Shown in pieces: positions 1-17,389 of a DNA stretch of 31,125 nucleotides. Numbering within the stretch: the first letter of the stretch is position 1; each line of letters starts with the position of its first letter. Source of the stretch: Sphaeroforma sirkka (lineage: Eukaryota > Opisthokonta > Ichthyosporea > Ichthyophonida); assembly GCA_001586965.3 (NCBI GenBank), contig LUCW03000556.1, forward strand, positions 1-31,125, read 5' to 3'. The notes under the pieces were generated by a model. The model was not told the DNA's origin. It saw nothing but the letters and a program-made list of their open reading frames with translations, and ran no database searches. Made by a program: the position numbers and the translations under genes.

Positions 1-609
1 GTGAACTTAGAGTCTCGCAAGTTCTTTGCGAACGATACCACTATTCGAGGTGCTCTAGCTCATATGACACATATGAATACTCGGATGGGTGGTCAAAATA
101 CCCATACTGGCGAATATTTATTAATTTGTCAGATGATGGAGACTCTGGGAGCTAACCTCTTTAAGAAAGTCAATGATGACATCATCGCCTATGGTGATTT
201 GGTGATCTATGCCTTGGTCTGTCTTTGAGAAGATAGTACACAAGCATACCAATTCCTCTACTAGAGTACTTAGTACCACGAGCTACACCCAGCCCACTCA
301 AGCGAAACGCAGTAGAGATCAATACTGCGCGTAGTACTAAGAAACCTCGCACTACTACTGGAGGGGGGTACTGGCTCTACTTCTACCGAACCGAAAGGTG
401 ATAAGAAGGTGAGAGCGCCTTGCAAGAAGTGTGGTTACAACCTCACAAAACGTAATGGCAAGTGGAATGGTAGACACGACCCTGTTATGGGTGCACCAGG
501 CAAGCCAGATTTTGGACACTATATGAAAGAGTGTGCTACTTGCAAGGGTACTAACGGTTGGCACAAAGAGGATTGCAAGGACTTACCGGACGTCCAATTT
601 AAGCACTGA
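1..609 (+). pseudogene. Gag-region remnant with zinc-knuckle-like cysteines
   Basis: The first 228 nt are open (about 75 codons, entering from outside the window) and end in TGA; no family was recognised for this piece. A second open piece, 409-609, has C-x2-C near its start and then CATCKGTNGWHKEDC, a C-x2-C-x6-H-x3-C pattern close to but not identical with the retroviral CX2CX4HX4C knuckle. It stops at TGA 607-609, yet the same frame reads on toward the protease, so that stop may be a mutation. Placement just upstream of the protease supports a nucleocapsid role. 229-408 holds no clear product and is probably frameshifted gag. Confidence 0.5.
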
Positions 610-1246
610 CAGTACCATATGTGCGCACTAGAGCAAGATTATGAGAAAATGTTTAATAAAATCTATCCCAAAGGAGACGAACGTATCTTTCAAGCAGTTT
701 TCGTAAATGGAGAAAAAAGTTATGGCACTATTTGATCCAGGGGCTGAAGTCTCTGCTATCTCACGCCGAGTAGCCTACGCTACAGATATGGCTGTCCATA
801 ACGAAACAACTGATTTAATCTTGGGAAATGGCAAAGTTACTACTTGCGAACAAGCCATTGACTATGCACACATAATGCTGTCAGATAGAAGAGAAGTGAA
901 GACTCACCTAATCGTTACTGACATGTCTCAGAAATACGATTTAATTATAGGTATGACTGATCTTCTCAGTTTAGGTATAACACTCACTGATCTGCCTAAT
1001 GGGCTAGACCCGAATAAAGATCAGTCAGATGATAATATGTTAAAGATACCTAAACCTCCGGAAGGTGAAGCAAAGGATATGATTCCGCACTTCACCGATA
1101 TAATTATGGACTTAATTATACAAAACAGGAAGATTGCAATAACTGACTGGTGTATGTTTAAGTTCTCTAATGGGTACGTTAGACTTGACTTAACAAACGT
1201 CGACTTCTCTAAGTTAAAGTGTCCTTCACATAACTACGTGAGTTAG
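610..1246 (+). pseudogene. Retropepsin-like aspartic protease region
   Basis: The main open piece starts at 707. Its core MALFDPGAEVSAIS matches the retropepsin active-site loop, with DPGA in place of the usual D(T/S)GA; about 75 residues later DLIIGMTDLLSLGI matches the conserved (I/L)IG-x-D-x-L region before the C-terminal flap side. The frame used before 707 differs by one base, consistent with one extra A in the A-run at about 714-719. The piece ends at TAG 1244-1246, but the same frame continues without shift into the RT, so this is a lone nonsense codon between protease and RT. The proline in the catalytic triplet is unusual and may be a family trait or a mutation. Confidence 0.75.
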
Positions 1247-2460
1247 AGACACAAAGACGTTGTCAAAACCCAAATCGAAGATTGGTTAAAACAGGGTCTA
1301 ATTGAAATCAATTATGATGCAACCCCAGTTAACTTAGCTCTCTTAGCGGTCGATCAATATAAATCTGATGGAACGTTTAGTAAAACAAGAGTAGTACTAG
1401 ACCTGTCGCCAATCAACAAACTAATTCCGCAACATAGTTTTCCCTTACCTAAGATAAGCGAGATACTACGCAAAATGGAGGGTGCGACTATCTTTTCCAA
1501 GATAGACTTAAAAGCTGCATTCCATCAACTACAGATATATGAGCCTCATAGGAAATACTTTTCCTTTACTTGGCAAGGTAAGAAGTACCAGTTTAATGGT
1601 GCACCTGAAGGCTTACACATGTTACCTTCTTTCTTCCAACAAGTTATGATGGAACTATTTGCGGACCTGTCGTATAACGTATCAGTCTATTTAGATGATA
1701 TAGTTATCTTTACAAAGACAGCACATGAACATGCTAAACTCGTTAAAGAAGTCTTAAAGCGACTTAATCATGCTAAACTTAAGATTAACGAAGACAAGTG
1801 TTCTTTTTGCTAAAGATACTATACACTTACTTGGCTACAAAGTATCTGCAGCAGGGGTAGAAATTGATCCTGGCAAGAAACAGTTTCTGTTGAATTTATC
1901 AACACCAATTACTGGAAGAGATGTGAACTCTGTGTGTGGGTTTGTTAACTTCTTCTCGGATTCGGTACCGCATCTTTCTCATTACTTAAAGCCTTTCAGT
2001 CACCTACGGCTGCACAAAGGACCTTTGGGAAAGCTTTGGACTAAAGAATGTGATGATGCATTTAAACTAGTCAAAAGCAAAGTAATGGACGCACCCATCA
2101 TGCAGTACCCTGTGGATGGTGTCCCATTCCAAGTAGCAACCGACGCTTCAGATCGAGCGGTAGGTGGAGTGCTTTACCAAACGATAAATGGTAAACCGCG
2201 CTACATACAATTCTTTTAGCAAGAGTTATAATAAGAGTCAACGGAATTACCCTACCGTTAAACAAGAGCTCCTTGCTATAGTTACTGCGCTAAGACAGTT
2301 TAAAGACTACCTTTATGGAAGTTACTTTACTGTCGCCTGTGATCAAAAGTCTTTAACATACTTAAAAGATATGAACCCTGATTCACAGTTGGTGAGCCGC
2401 TGGCATGACATTATTGCCAAGTTCGCTTTTAATATAACACATACCAGGAATACATAACCA
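1247..2460 (+). pseudogene. Reverse transcriptase and RNase H region
   Basis: From 1247 the frame reads an RT finger region (RVVLDLSPINKLI), then FSKIDLKAAFHQL with the first catalytic Asp, and the catalytic box YLDDIVIF at about 1687-1710. One extra T in the run 1804-1808 shifts the frame, after which HLLGYKVSAAGV continues the thumb. RNase H follows: ATDASDRAVGGVL, then a second one-base shift at the T-run 2214-2217, then KQELLAIVTALRQFKDYL and ACDQKSL. A third shift near 2452 precedes HLPDMLSRL, the end of RNase H. The catalytic Asp pair of RT is intact; the copy is broken only by frame. Confidence 0.9.
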
Positions 2461-2467
2461 TCTTCCT

Positions 2468-2976
2468 GACATGCTCTCTCGACTTGTGCCCGACTACCAG
2501 AAAACAGTCAAGGAGTTATTAGCAACCGATTGGATGCTAAATAAGAAATGGTTTAACCTCGCTCAATCACGATGGGGTCCATTTACTGTTGATATGTTCG
2601 CCGCAGAACATAACAAACAGGTTTCTGAATATAGGTCGTTGACTCATCCTAAAGGTGATGCATTTCAGCTTGACTTATCAAAGCATAATGCGTGGGCTAA
2701 CCCACCTTGTCAACTTATCGCACAGTTGTTAAATTATGTTAATATTACTAAATCTACCATTACGCTGTGTTGTCCTTACGTAACTCCAACCCATGGATAC
2801 GTGATTTAACTAATATGATTCAAGACGAACCTATTTATGTCGACCGTGAAACCGACACGTTCTTGTATCAGGGATCCTATTCTATTAAGAAGACGCCTTG
2901 GAAACACACCATTGTTTGTCGCATCGGTCCTGCAGGTACCACTCAAGTGGAAACCCTCAACCGAATTCTTAGCTAA
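2468..2976 (+). pseudogene. Dam-methylase-like domain between RNase H and integrase
   Basis: After the end of RNase H the reading frame has GPFTVDMFAAEHNKQVSEY, then GDAFQLDL, then HNAWANPPCQLIAQLL, then STITLCCPYV, and after a one-base shift near 2785 NPWIRDL. The order D-x-F/A-A-x3-N ... D ... W-x-NPP-x3-I ... P ... PW matches the layout of phage-type N6-adenine methyltransferases (Dam family), which is established in DIRS-like retroelements. Here the catalytic (D/N)PP(Y/F) motif reads NPPC, without the aromatic residue, so activity is doubtful. Recognition is by motif only; a diverged RNase H tail or connection domain is the alternative. Confidence 0.55.
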
Positions 2977-4208
2977 ACTAGAGGAGTCCAAAGAGTTTGA
3001 ACAAAAGCTCAAGACTCGTACAACACATGCACCCAACAAGATTGCAGTCGAGGTAATGCCGATTGAAACGGCATTAGATCGTAAAAAAACATGGAACTAG
3101 CTAAGGCCATGGATCAAAGACTCAAAACTCTAAGAGAACCTGAAGCTCGCACTCGACTACTTAAAGCGCTGCTTAAAGAACAGCCAGGAGTTGCGAAACA
3201 ACTGAAGAAGATACTTCAACAATCCAATGTTGTCAATTATGTATCTCAGGAGTCTACCCCTCCTGATACTGAGGTTGCCCTTTCCAACAGGACTATGGTT
3301 CATCCAGCCAGCGTTACGCAGAATCTGACTGACTTAGAGGAGCTCGAAAGTAGAGTTAAAATTATACATAATTTAACGCATCGAGCATATGAGCATACTT
3401 ATAAAATGGCTATTCGTGCAGGGCTTGATCACCCGGCGCTGAAAGAAACCATACGTGAAGTATACCGACGCTGTACTGATTGTGAAAAGAACCAGATCAA
3501 GCGATACGGTTGGGCACCCCTAAAAAGTGTGACAGAAGACCAACCGATGCGCCGAGTCATAGTCGATTTGGTTAAACTCCCGCGATCCAAGCATACTGGC
3601 GATGTATATATCTGTCATTTCTTATGTGTGGCTTCGGGCTATAACTTGCTTTATGCAATACCGAACAAACGTCCACAAACAGTGGCAGAATTATGCTATC
3701 ACGTCTTTAATGACTTCGGTTTCCCCGAGTACTATGTTCTGATAACGGTAGTGAGTTTTGTACCGACGTAATGGAGGCACTTATACTCGTATCAGGCATG
3801 ACCCATAGGCGTGGTGTTCCTTACAAACCTCAAACGCAGGGTGCAAATGAGACACGTCATAGAGAACTTAAGAAACTCTTGCGTATCGCACTAGACGACG
3901 TTGAGGATATGTGGCCTTATCATTTGAAATGGGTTCAGACTCAAATGAATAACTGCATGAATCCTCAAACTGGAACACTCCCGTTTCACTATTTCTTTGG
4001 CCGCTATAGTGAATTACAAGCAACGTTTGATAAAACTGCGCCCGAGAAACACGCTACCCCGTGGCTACAAAAGATCGAGCATATGCAGAACGTTGTTTAC
4101 CCCTGTTTACTGAGCACAAGAATCGCGTCCTACTTAAAGCGTATGACCGATGGAATAACACTAAGAACATTGTTCAGTTCAAAGTCGGCGATTACGTTAA
4201 CATTATAA
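2977..4208 (+). pseudogene. Integrase region (zinc-binding HHCC and DDE core)
   Basis: A charged helical stretch leads into an HHCC zinc domain: histidines in the segment HNLTHRAYEH and the pair CTDC about 45 residues later. The catalytic core has its first Asp in RVIVDLVKLP, the second in SDNGSEF at about 3738-3758, and the Glu in GANETRHREL. Between core Asp 1 and Asp 2 the frame shifts by one base near 3738. Another shift near 4056 passes the frame on to the C-terminal piece. All three catalytic residues are present, so a functional relative should exist. Two further shifts (about 2940 and 3085) lie in the linker before the zinc domain. Confidence 0.85.
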
Positions 4209-4828
4209 ATCGAAACGCCAACGTTACCGAACTCTCTTCTAAGACGATAGGACCTTTTGTTATTTCCTACCATGATGAGAAGAGTGATACTTACGAAGTG
4301 AATAACATTGATGGTACTAGCGCAACCAATCTAGGCACTCACCGTATCCCTACCTCCGAACTCTCATTCGCTCGCTCATTTGATTCTGATGTACCAGTTA
4401 TGGAGTCACAAGTCAAAGATATAATTGACAAAACATCCGAAGACGGTTACACTTACTACAAGACCCCCATGGATGGGACAGTAGCTTGGCTAACCTCCGA
4501 TGCATTTCGTGAATCTCGCGACTTTCTTCGTATCTTTAATAAGAAATGGAATAAGCGTTTACATAAGAACACACGAGATAAACGAAAAGGGTTTCCTCAG
4601 GTGACTACAAACCCTGACGGATCTGAAATTCCCTATTTGCCACCTACTTCCTACGTGACTAAACTTTCTGATCTGCTTACCAACAGTGCAGAAAATTGTT
4701 CAAACTTACTTACTAATGAAGAACAGCCTTTGGCTATTACCTTACCAAATAATAAACGTAAGGCGCCCACATCGGAAATGGTTACTGGACCAAATACTAA
4801 ACGACATAGAGTACAACATGAGTCTTGA
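4061..4828 (+). pseudogene. Integrase C-terminal GPF module and tail
   Basis: This is the longest intact piece of the element (about 255 codons). FKVGDYVNIINR followed by KTIGPFVIS and TYEVNNIDG matches the GPY/F module of gypsy and retroviral integrases (GPF here). The remaining ~150 residues are basic and charged with several K/R clusters near the end and no chromodomain that I can recognise. The true start is in the preceding frame, so the ATG-like start at 4061 is not meaningful. It ends in TGA at 4826-4828, 133 nt before the probable LTR. Confidence 0.7.
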
Positions 4829-4951
4829 ACTCGTACATATAGGCACATACTTATCGATAAGTCATCCGAAACCGTTTTTTACTTTGGTTTTGTTTTCGCT
4901 TTACCAACTAGATCGTATCTTTAACGTACGTTCGTAGTTCTAAAAGCTACT

Positions 4952-4961
4952 GGGGGGGCTA
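4952..4961 (+). promoter_or_regulatory. Probable polypurine tract (plus-strand primer)
   Basis: Seven G residues at 4952-4958 lie immediately before the sequence TGTAGAAATAC that looks like the LTR start. Ty3/gypsy elements prime plus-strand DNA synthesis at a purine run next to the 3' LTR. CTA separates the G-run from the TG start, so the exact border is uncertain. Confidence 0.45.
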
Positions 4962-5561
4962 TGTAGAAATACGGCCTCCGGTCAGTCTAAAATATCAAGA
5001 TCAATTGAGATAATACATTGGTTTTTATTTGTATTTCAAATAATTTAGTACAAGCTCTTTTTTCCAATATTTCCAAAGTGTTCTAAATTCACTTTTGATG
5101 GCTCCAATAGCCTGAGTATTTGGTATGACTCATCTACTTGGACCTATTTGAGACATTAGTAGATGTAGGATATTATAAACTAAATTTTATAATCTCCGAA
5201 CTACTACTTATAGATTTTGGTCCTCCCGCCAATCTCCAAAATCCAATAAGTCTTTTTCTTGTTTTAACTTTTCTTCAGATGGAACTTTATTTATATCAGC
5301 TAATGTATTAACGTGACTTACGTTATATGTATGTCTATTTACAAATTAGGCAAGTGGTCATGAACATTTAGTACTTCTAGTGAAAATTATTCAATAAAGA
5401 ACAGCTAGAGGTAAGCCCTGTGTGATCGAGGATATTTAGGCTCTTAACAAGAGGCAGTCCCGATCATTCTTACACAAGCTACCACTGCTAAATCCTAACT
5501 GACTAAATTGTATTTTAGTTTAATATAGTTTGAAACCTAGTAATTTCCATCGAAGTTTACA
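4962..5561 (+). repeat. Probable 3' LTR of the gypsy element
   Basis: This ~600-nt block begins TGTA and ends TACA, the short inverted ends expected of an LTR, and lies right after the G-run and coding region. It contains a polyadenylation-like AATAAA at 5393-5398. Its last 279 nt recur in inverted orientation at 7264-7540 with the same TACA end, which fixes the 3' border. The 5' border is inferred from the purine tract and TG; no second full copy is in the window to prove it. Confidence 0.6.
5283..5561 (+). repeat. Left arm of a ~279-nt inverted repeat
   Basis: The arm begins AACTTTATTTATATCAGC and ends CATCGAAGTTTACA. The reverse complement of 7264-7540 matches it with only about one substitution (A/C in GAGGTAAGCCC), one small length change (TTATATGTATG against TTATTATG) and one extra A in the other copy (TACACAAGC against TACACAAAGC). 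Such identity means the two copies are recent. I read it as the 3' half of the LTR; terminal inverted repeats of a fold-back element are the alternative. Confidence 0.9.
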
Positions 5562-5701
5562 GGGTCCAGATACCGTGAAAGTCGCGGCACTCCTATAATT
5601 ACTGAAAAAGGTCAGGGCCAATGGACGGCAGTTTTGGACCTACCAGGATGCGTCGAATCAGTTGTTGGATGCAGGTAATGTGGCTGGTAGTGAACTTGTG
5701 G
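5562..5701. other. Short spacer between LTR and LINE stop codon
   Basis: These 140 nt lie downstream of the LINE stop on the - strand and may be its 3' UTR. I see no poly(T) run on the + strand that would mark a LINE tail, and no other feature. Confidence 0.3.
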
Positions 5702-7263
5702 CTACCGGGGCAGACAGGGGAGAGACAGCCGTCGGTGCGGTAGTCGAGCAATGTGAACATGTACGTATTCGTTACAATCATAGCACAGAGTCAGATTGGT
5801 GTAGACTCGAAGCAGCGATTGAAGCGGTCGTATCTGGCTGTGTCTCAGTTTGACCAGTTGGTAGTAGTATTGGCGACGGGCCATTGCCGCGATATCCTTG
5901 TTGGACCAACGTTTTGTTGAGTTTTTCCTGATGTCGTCACAGCGTTGGCGGAGGGCTACATGGTCGGGTGTACGCCCGCCCGTGGTTTTGTGTACAGTTT
6001 TCAGGTGAGCATAGATACTGAACGGGAAGCGCAGTGATGGTTTGTCGTGGGCCCAGGCGGGTTGAGTCAGAGGGGTAAGTGGATTTGTGCTGGCCATTGA
6101 GTCGAGTTGTATTCCCAGGCAATGTCCAGGGTAGTCTGCGAATGGTCGCGCGGGGGGCAGGCCGCAAAAGTGAAGTAAGTTTGTTTGATGTTTGGGAAAC
6201 CGAGGGTATTTAGCGCCCGTGATGATGGCTGCTGCTTGGATGAGTGCTGAGTTAAAGCGCTCGAACAGGGGGTCCAACGCATCCTTCCATATAGGCGGAG
6301 CCCAGGCAATAATGTTCAGCCCATATGTAGCCGTGGATAAGATGAATGTTCTGAACACCACCAGTCGATTGCGGGGGTGTCGCCAGCTGAAGCCATAGAA
6401 GCCATAAGCGCGAAAAGAGGCGATACCCAGTGACAATGCTGCAACCAGGGATTCCATATGTCTGGCGAGGCTGATTCCTGGTACTCCGTGAGAGAGTGGA
6501 AACCTCAGATATTTGGAGTGTTTCGGTTCGGCATGTGTGGGCGCCATCTTCAGGGGGAGGTAACGTGTGTTCCAAGGTGTGTCTGCAAGCGTCGGCGTGA
6601 TAAGGTCACCATTTATACGGAGAGTTGGCGCTGCGTGTCGCAAGTCGGTAGATCGTACTCGAGGGTTAATGACACTCTGTTCGAGGCCAGATTTGCGTCC
6701 CCACGCATCAATTTCATCTAAGAAGGGCTTGGATCCGTGTGTCATCAACAAATAAATAAGAGCGGAGGAGCTTGGGCCAAAATTGTGCTAGTGTGACAGC
6801 TAAGGAATCCATGTAGATAATGAAGAGCTGGGGCCCGACGATTGAGCCTTGCAGGATGCCATTTGTTCTATGGAATATCGTCGTTGGTACGCAATATCTT
6901 TGAATATTTGAGCATTGCTTTGGGCGGTCAGACGTGGGCGGAATGAGTCGTTTAGCAGCCGCTGAATCCAAGGTCTGTTTAAATCATAATAGAACCCTCC
7001 AAAGATTTGTAGGTTAGTGACATAGCGCCAGATCCGGTCGAGGATCCGTAGCAGCCCTCCCGCTGGTCCTTGTTAAGCGAGATACGACCGTAGTAAGTTC
7101 TGATGCGCCCGGATTTCGGCTTGGAATGGTCGCGCGCGGGATTTGTTGCGTATGTGATACAGTCGATGGCGGTATCGGTTATATCCATGGAAGGGGAGGT
7201 GTTGGTCCGGAGGCGGCGGCATTGCTGGCATTTGTTGGGGCCGATGGATTTGATTCGTGGAAA
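5702..7263 (-). pseudogene. 5'-truncated non-LTR (LINE) reverse transcriptase
   Basis: Read on the - strand, open frames run from the right LTR edge through a palm region: GILQGSIVGPQLFIIYMDSL matches the QGS-x-L/V-GP-x-LF-x-IY motif of non-LTR RTs, and SYLFVDDTR is the catalytic box (FVDD instead of the common FADD). A one-base shift near 6720-6740 moves into a 349-codon frame (6751 to 5702) with thumb-like sequence and a C-terminal CYDC-x-H-x-H-x-C cluster near residues 316-346 that resembles the zinc-knuckle tail of many LINEs. Additional shifts occur near 6870-6890 and 7040. No endonuclease domain or poly(A) tail is present. The fragment ends abruptly at both LTR arms. Confidence 0.8.
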
Positions 7264-7875
<612 letters not shown>

Positions 7876-10636
7876 TCGATATCAACCACCACCCAGCACT
7901 AGTACGATGGAACATGATATACTCAGATCGATGATGAACAAAGTCAGCAGCTACTGTAGCACTTATGCTGGTACCAATGATGTGTAAACAAGGGGTTTTA
8001 CAAATCAAATCACACAGACCAACCACGTGAAAGATATACTTTCAAAAGTCATTGAATAAGAGCCGACACAACACCTAGTCTCTCGCTTAAAATAAGTTAA
8101 AGTCTTAGAAGTGAATAAGCGATCACATACATAGAGACCTGACAAAACTTGTGAAAAAAAAACACAGGTAGCTGGTGCTCAAGACTTCAGTTCGTAAAAA
8201 TGGGTTACAATCTACGCATATCAAGAAGCCATAAACCACCGAGATTTAAAGTGTACTTCGGTTGCAGACAGAGGTTTCAGTATAGCCATTATAGTGGAAG
8301 ATGCAGTTGTATTGATTATGAAACGTCGAGCCTTTCTAATCTCGTCGGACTATGATGGCGAACTTTGATTCGTCATAGAAAATTTAATCTCACTCTTCGT
8401 ACCATAATATCATAGTAAGCTCTATAATATAAAGTTTGTCTTTGCCACAGCTATTGAGCTTGTTTTCTGGTGTCCACTTGGTGTTATTTATGCACTTTTG
8501 AGGAGAGCAGCGGACAAATTCAGACTGGCAAGCATAATTGCTCATAAGGAGTGATTAATTGTTGTGCTTGCTCAAGGCGTTTATGCTAAACTAACTGATA
8601 TTATTTCTGTCATGACTGATCATGGATAGGGGAGAAAATCTTAAAAGGCAAATCTATTTACATTTCGTTTAATGTTAGGGAATTCTTTGTTTCAGAGATA
8701 CCGGACGAGAATATAAGGTTCGTATGGTTTTACTATGCTTATATTGTACTCTCATTGGTGATTCTGTTATCGTGTAATGTTGTTGTAGGGTGTACAATAC
8801 TGTACAAACGAAGAAAAACTGCCGACAGTCTCGGACTCCCACAGGCTGGAGGTCATAATCGTTGTCGACTCATGGGCAGCAACCCTATCGTGAGCTGCAC
8901 TATGGGCCTGTGGCGATGTGGGCTCAGGCTTCAGGGTACCGACCCACAAGCCCACAGCGCAGCTCACAAACTCTTTGTGTCGTGGCTGTCGGTTCGTTCA
9001 GTCTCTACTCTCTTTGGCCCTTTGGGTTATATTCCCAGTTACCAGCAGAATCCAAGGTCACTTTTAAAACCTCAGTCTACATATCACTATTCACTATTCA
9101 CTGATTTTTCATTTTTTAGTGACTACAGAGTGGGAGTACTCAGTACAGACTCAAAGTCAGACTGTCAGTCGGCAGAGGTCAGACACTGACAGTCTAGTCA
9201 TGAGTCAATATATAGACTCACAGTGGTGAACACTGAGCAGAGGCCAGAGGGTTGTGGAGCTAATAGATCCAGAAAGAATACATACTTGTAATAACGACTA
9301 TATCGGTGTATGTATGTAACTACATACTAACTATGTATCCATCTCTAAGTAGTAATTAATGTTGTATACAACTATTGTAGAATACATAAATATAGATGTA
9401 CTGTGATATTGTAGCATATTTTACACACAATTTTTTCTTTTGTAATATATATTTTAAAAAAAAGGAAAAAAAAAAGGCGTGTGTGCACTGTACAGTATAC
9501 TTTTTCAAAAACAAAATGGTGGACATACATATTTGCATACTGTATTATTTTAAAAAAGGTATTATTCTAGGAGGCTAGATATCAAATGATATGGGTTTTT
9601 ACATAAATACATACTCTTGGGACGTCTTGTGTAATAGTGTGTATAATAGTTTACTATTTATTTAGAGGGGCTATGACGAATGTATTGTTTTATTGTATTT
9701 ATAAATATTTGCATTGTTTTGTCACAACAAAACAATGTAACAAAAAAACAATCTGATGAATAGACAGCTCTTTCTTTGGTTCTTTAAATTTTCTGCTGGA
9801 AAGAAATATTCTTTTTGAAAACAAAATAGAGTACATACATATTGAGATCGTTTCGTATCAGTTTTGGTACAAATTTAGAGGGTTATGTAGTATGTAGTAT
9901 GTACACTACTGTTGTGAACTATTTGTGCTACATAGAGTCATAGAGTGAATTCTTAATTGCTCAACATAAATACGAATTAAAATTTTGCTATATATGGACA
10001 ATATATGTCAATATGGATCAATCTATTTTAGTATTTCCAATTTTCATCCTTTTTTTATAAACTAAAGTTTGATCGTTCTTTATAAAAAAATTACCGCTGC
10101 TGCAGCTTGCCTGACCCTGTGGCCCTGTTGCCTGTTGCAGATTTTCACTTATGCCCTGTAGTCGGGCTGTACTACTGTAGGGCTGTAGGCTGTGGGCAGT
10201 GGGGACTGGCAGTGGGGCGTGGATTGTGGACTTGTGGCCTTGGGCTATCTCTTACTGCTCTCTAGCCGCTCTTAGTCTTTTTAGAGAGAACCTACTGACA
10301 TATCATACTCAGTACTCTTCTCGGTTTATGCCTATAATCGGGGGCTATAAAAATAATAAACCGATCCGACTGACTCGGCTCTATTCTGTGACTCTGTGAT
10401 CAGATTTGTGACAAAAAAAAAACCACAAATATTGGTTATTTCTAAAAATTCTAGTCTTTTTTTTTTGGGAGACTATGAAAAAGATTGAGAAAATGTATAA
10501 ACCCTTCCTACTAAATAAATACATAAATATTTATTTAGCTGTCATAAAACCGTGATTACTGCGACTGTGCACAACTTAATTTCCATATAGTTTCGTAAAA
10601 GGCATACAAGTTGTAATTTTAAAAATTGTTAGAAGT
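7876..10636. other. 2.8-kb region without a convincing gene
   Basis: The region is AT-rich with many frames closed. It contains a strong imperfect hairpin at 8890-8967, a possible lone terminal exon at 8451-8554, GACT/CAGT-rich degenerate DNA around 9110-9240, and CTGTGGGC-type degenerate repeats around 10090-10260. Longer open frames (for example 8755-9189) overlap the hairpin and show no domain. It probably includes the promoter of the downstream LRR gene, but I see no clear core promoter element. Confidence 0.5.
8890..8967. repeat. Imperfect inverted repeat, hairpin of about 78 nt
   Basis: GTGAGCTGCACTATGGGCC from 8890 pairs with the complement of the arm ending at 8967; over about 24 positions only some three differ. 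The loop is about 28 nt and contains a second short GTGGG/CCCAC pairing that could compete. The size suits a structured RNA or microRNA-like precursor, but may equally be a small fold-back repeat. No transcript evidence is available. Confidence 0.6.
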
Positions 10637-17018
<6,382 letters not shown>

Positions 17019-17051
17019 GAACGTACCGAGATTGTCTCCACTTGAAAGATG

Positions 17052-17057
17052 AATAAA
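17052..17057 (+). promoter_or_regulatory. Polyadenylation signal AATAAA of LRR gene
   Basis: AATAAA lies 34 nt after the TAG stop of exon 11, before a large TA microsatellite. Position and sequence fit the 3' end signal of the LRR transcript. Confidence 0.6.
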
Positions 17058-17114
17058 TGGTAGTTTTCGAAATTCGAAGATTCCACTCTGACGTTTGTAC
17101 TCTCTGCCTTGTAT

Positions 17115-17137
17115 ATATATATGCTGCGTATTCTATA

Positions 17138-17208
<71 letters not shown>

Positions 17209-17217
17209 TATACATAC

Positions 17218-17300
<83 letters not shown>
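17115..17300. repeat. (TA)n microsatellite with TACA units
   Basis: TA runs flank a short ACATACATACAT island near 17203-17230. The block starts about 100 nt after the LRR gene stop. Open frames through it are artefacts. Confidence 0.95.
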
Positions 17301-17302
<2 letters not shown>

Positions 17303-17389
17303 AGCGCATGACATTCTATACTACACGGCAGGGGCATATCTCAAAAAACCATGACTGCCTTCTTATGGACTTACTCTCATTGGTACACA

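Larger units (their letters stand above)
1..5561 (+). mobile_element. Degenerate Ty3/gypsy-type LTR retrotransposon, 3' portion
   Basis: Seen: successive open segments in shifting + frames give a zinc-knuckle-like piece, a retropepsin (LFDPGA, then IIGMTDLL), RT with YLDDIVIF, RNase H (ATDAS), an extra methylase-like domain, an HHCC plus DDE integrase, and a C-terminal GPF module, followed by a G7 tract and a probable LTR. The order PR-RT-RH-IN is that of Ty3/gypsy, not copia. The frame is broken by in-frame stops (TGA 607-609, TAG 1244-1246) and about ten single-base shifts, near 714-719, 1804-1808, 2214-2217, 2452, 2785, 2940, 3085, 3738 and 4056, with at least one more in the gag region. 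Many fall in homopolymer runs. The 5' LTR and most of gag lie outside the window. This copy cannot make a full polyprotein unless many of the shifts are sequencing errors. Confidence 0.9.

Noticed and set aside
8755..9189. 144-codon + strand ORF
   Set aside because: It runs through the inverted repeat at 8890-8967, which also keeps the opposite strand open; no domain or splice context is seen.
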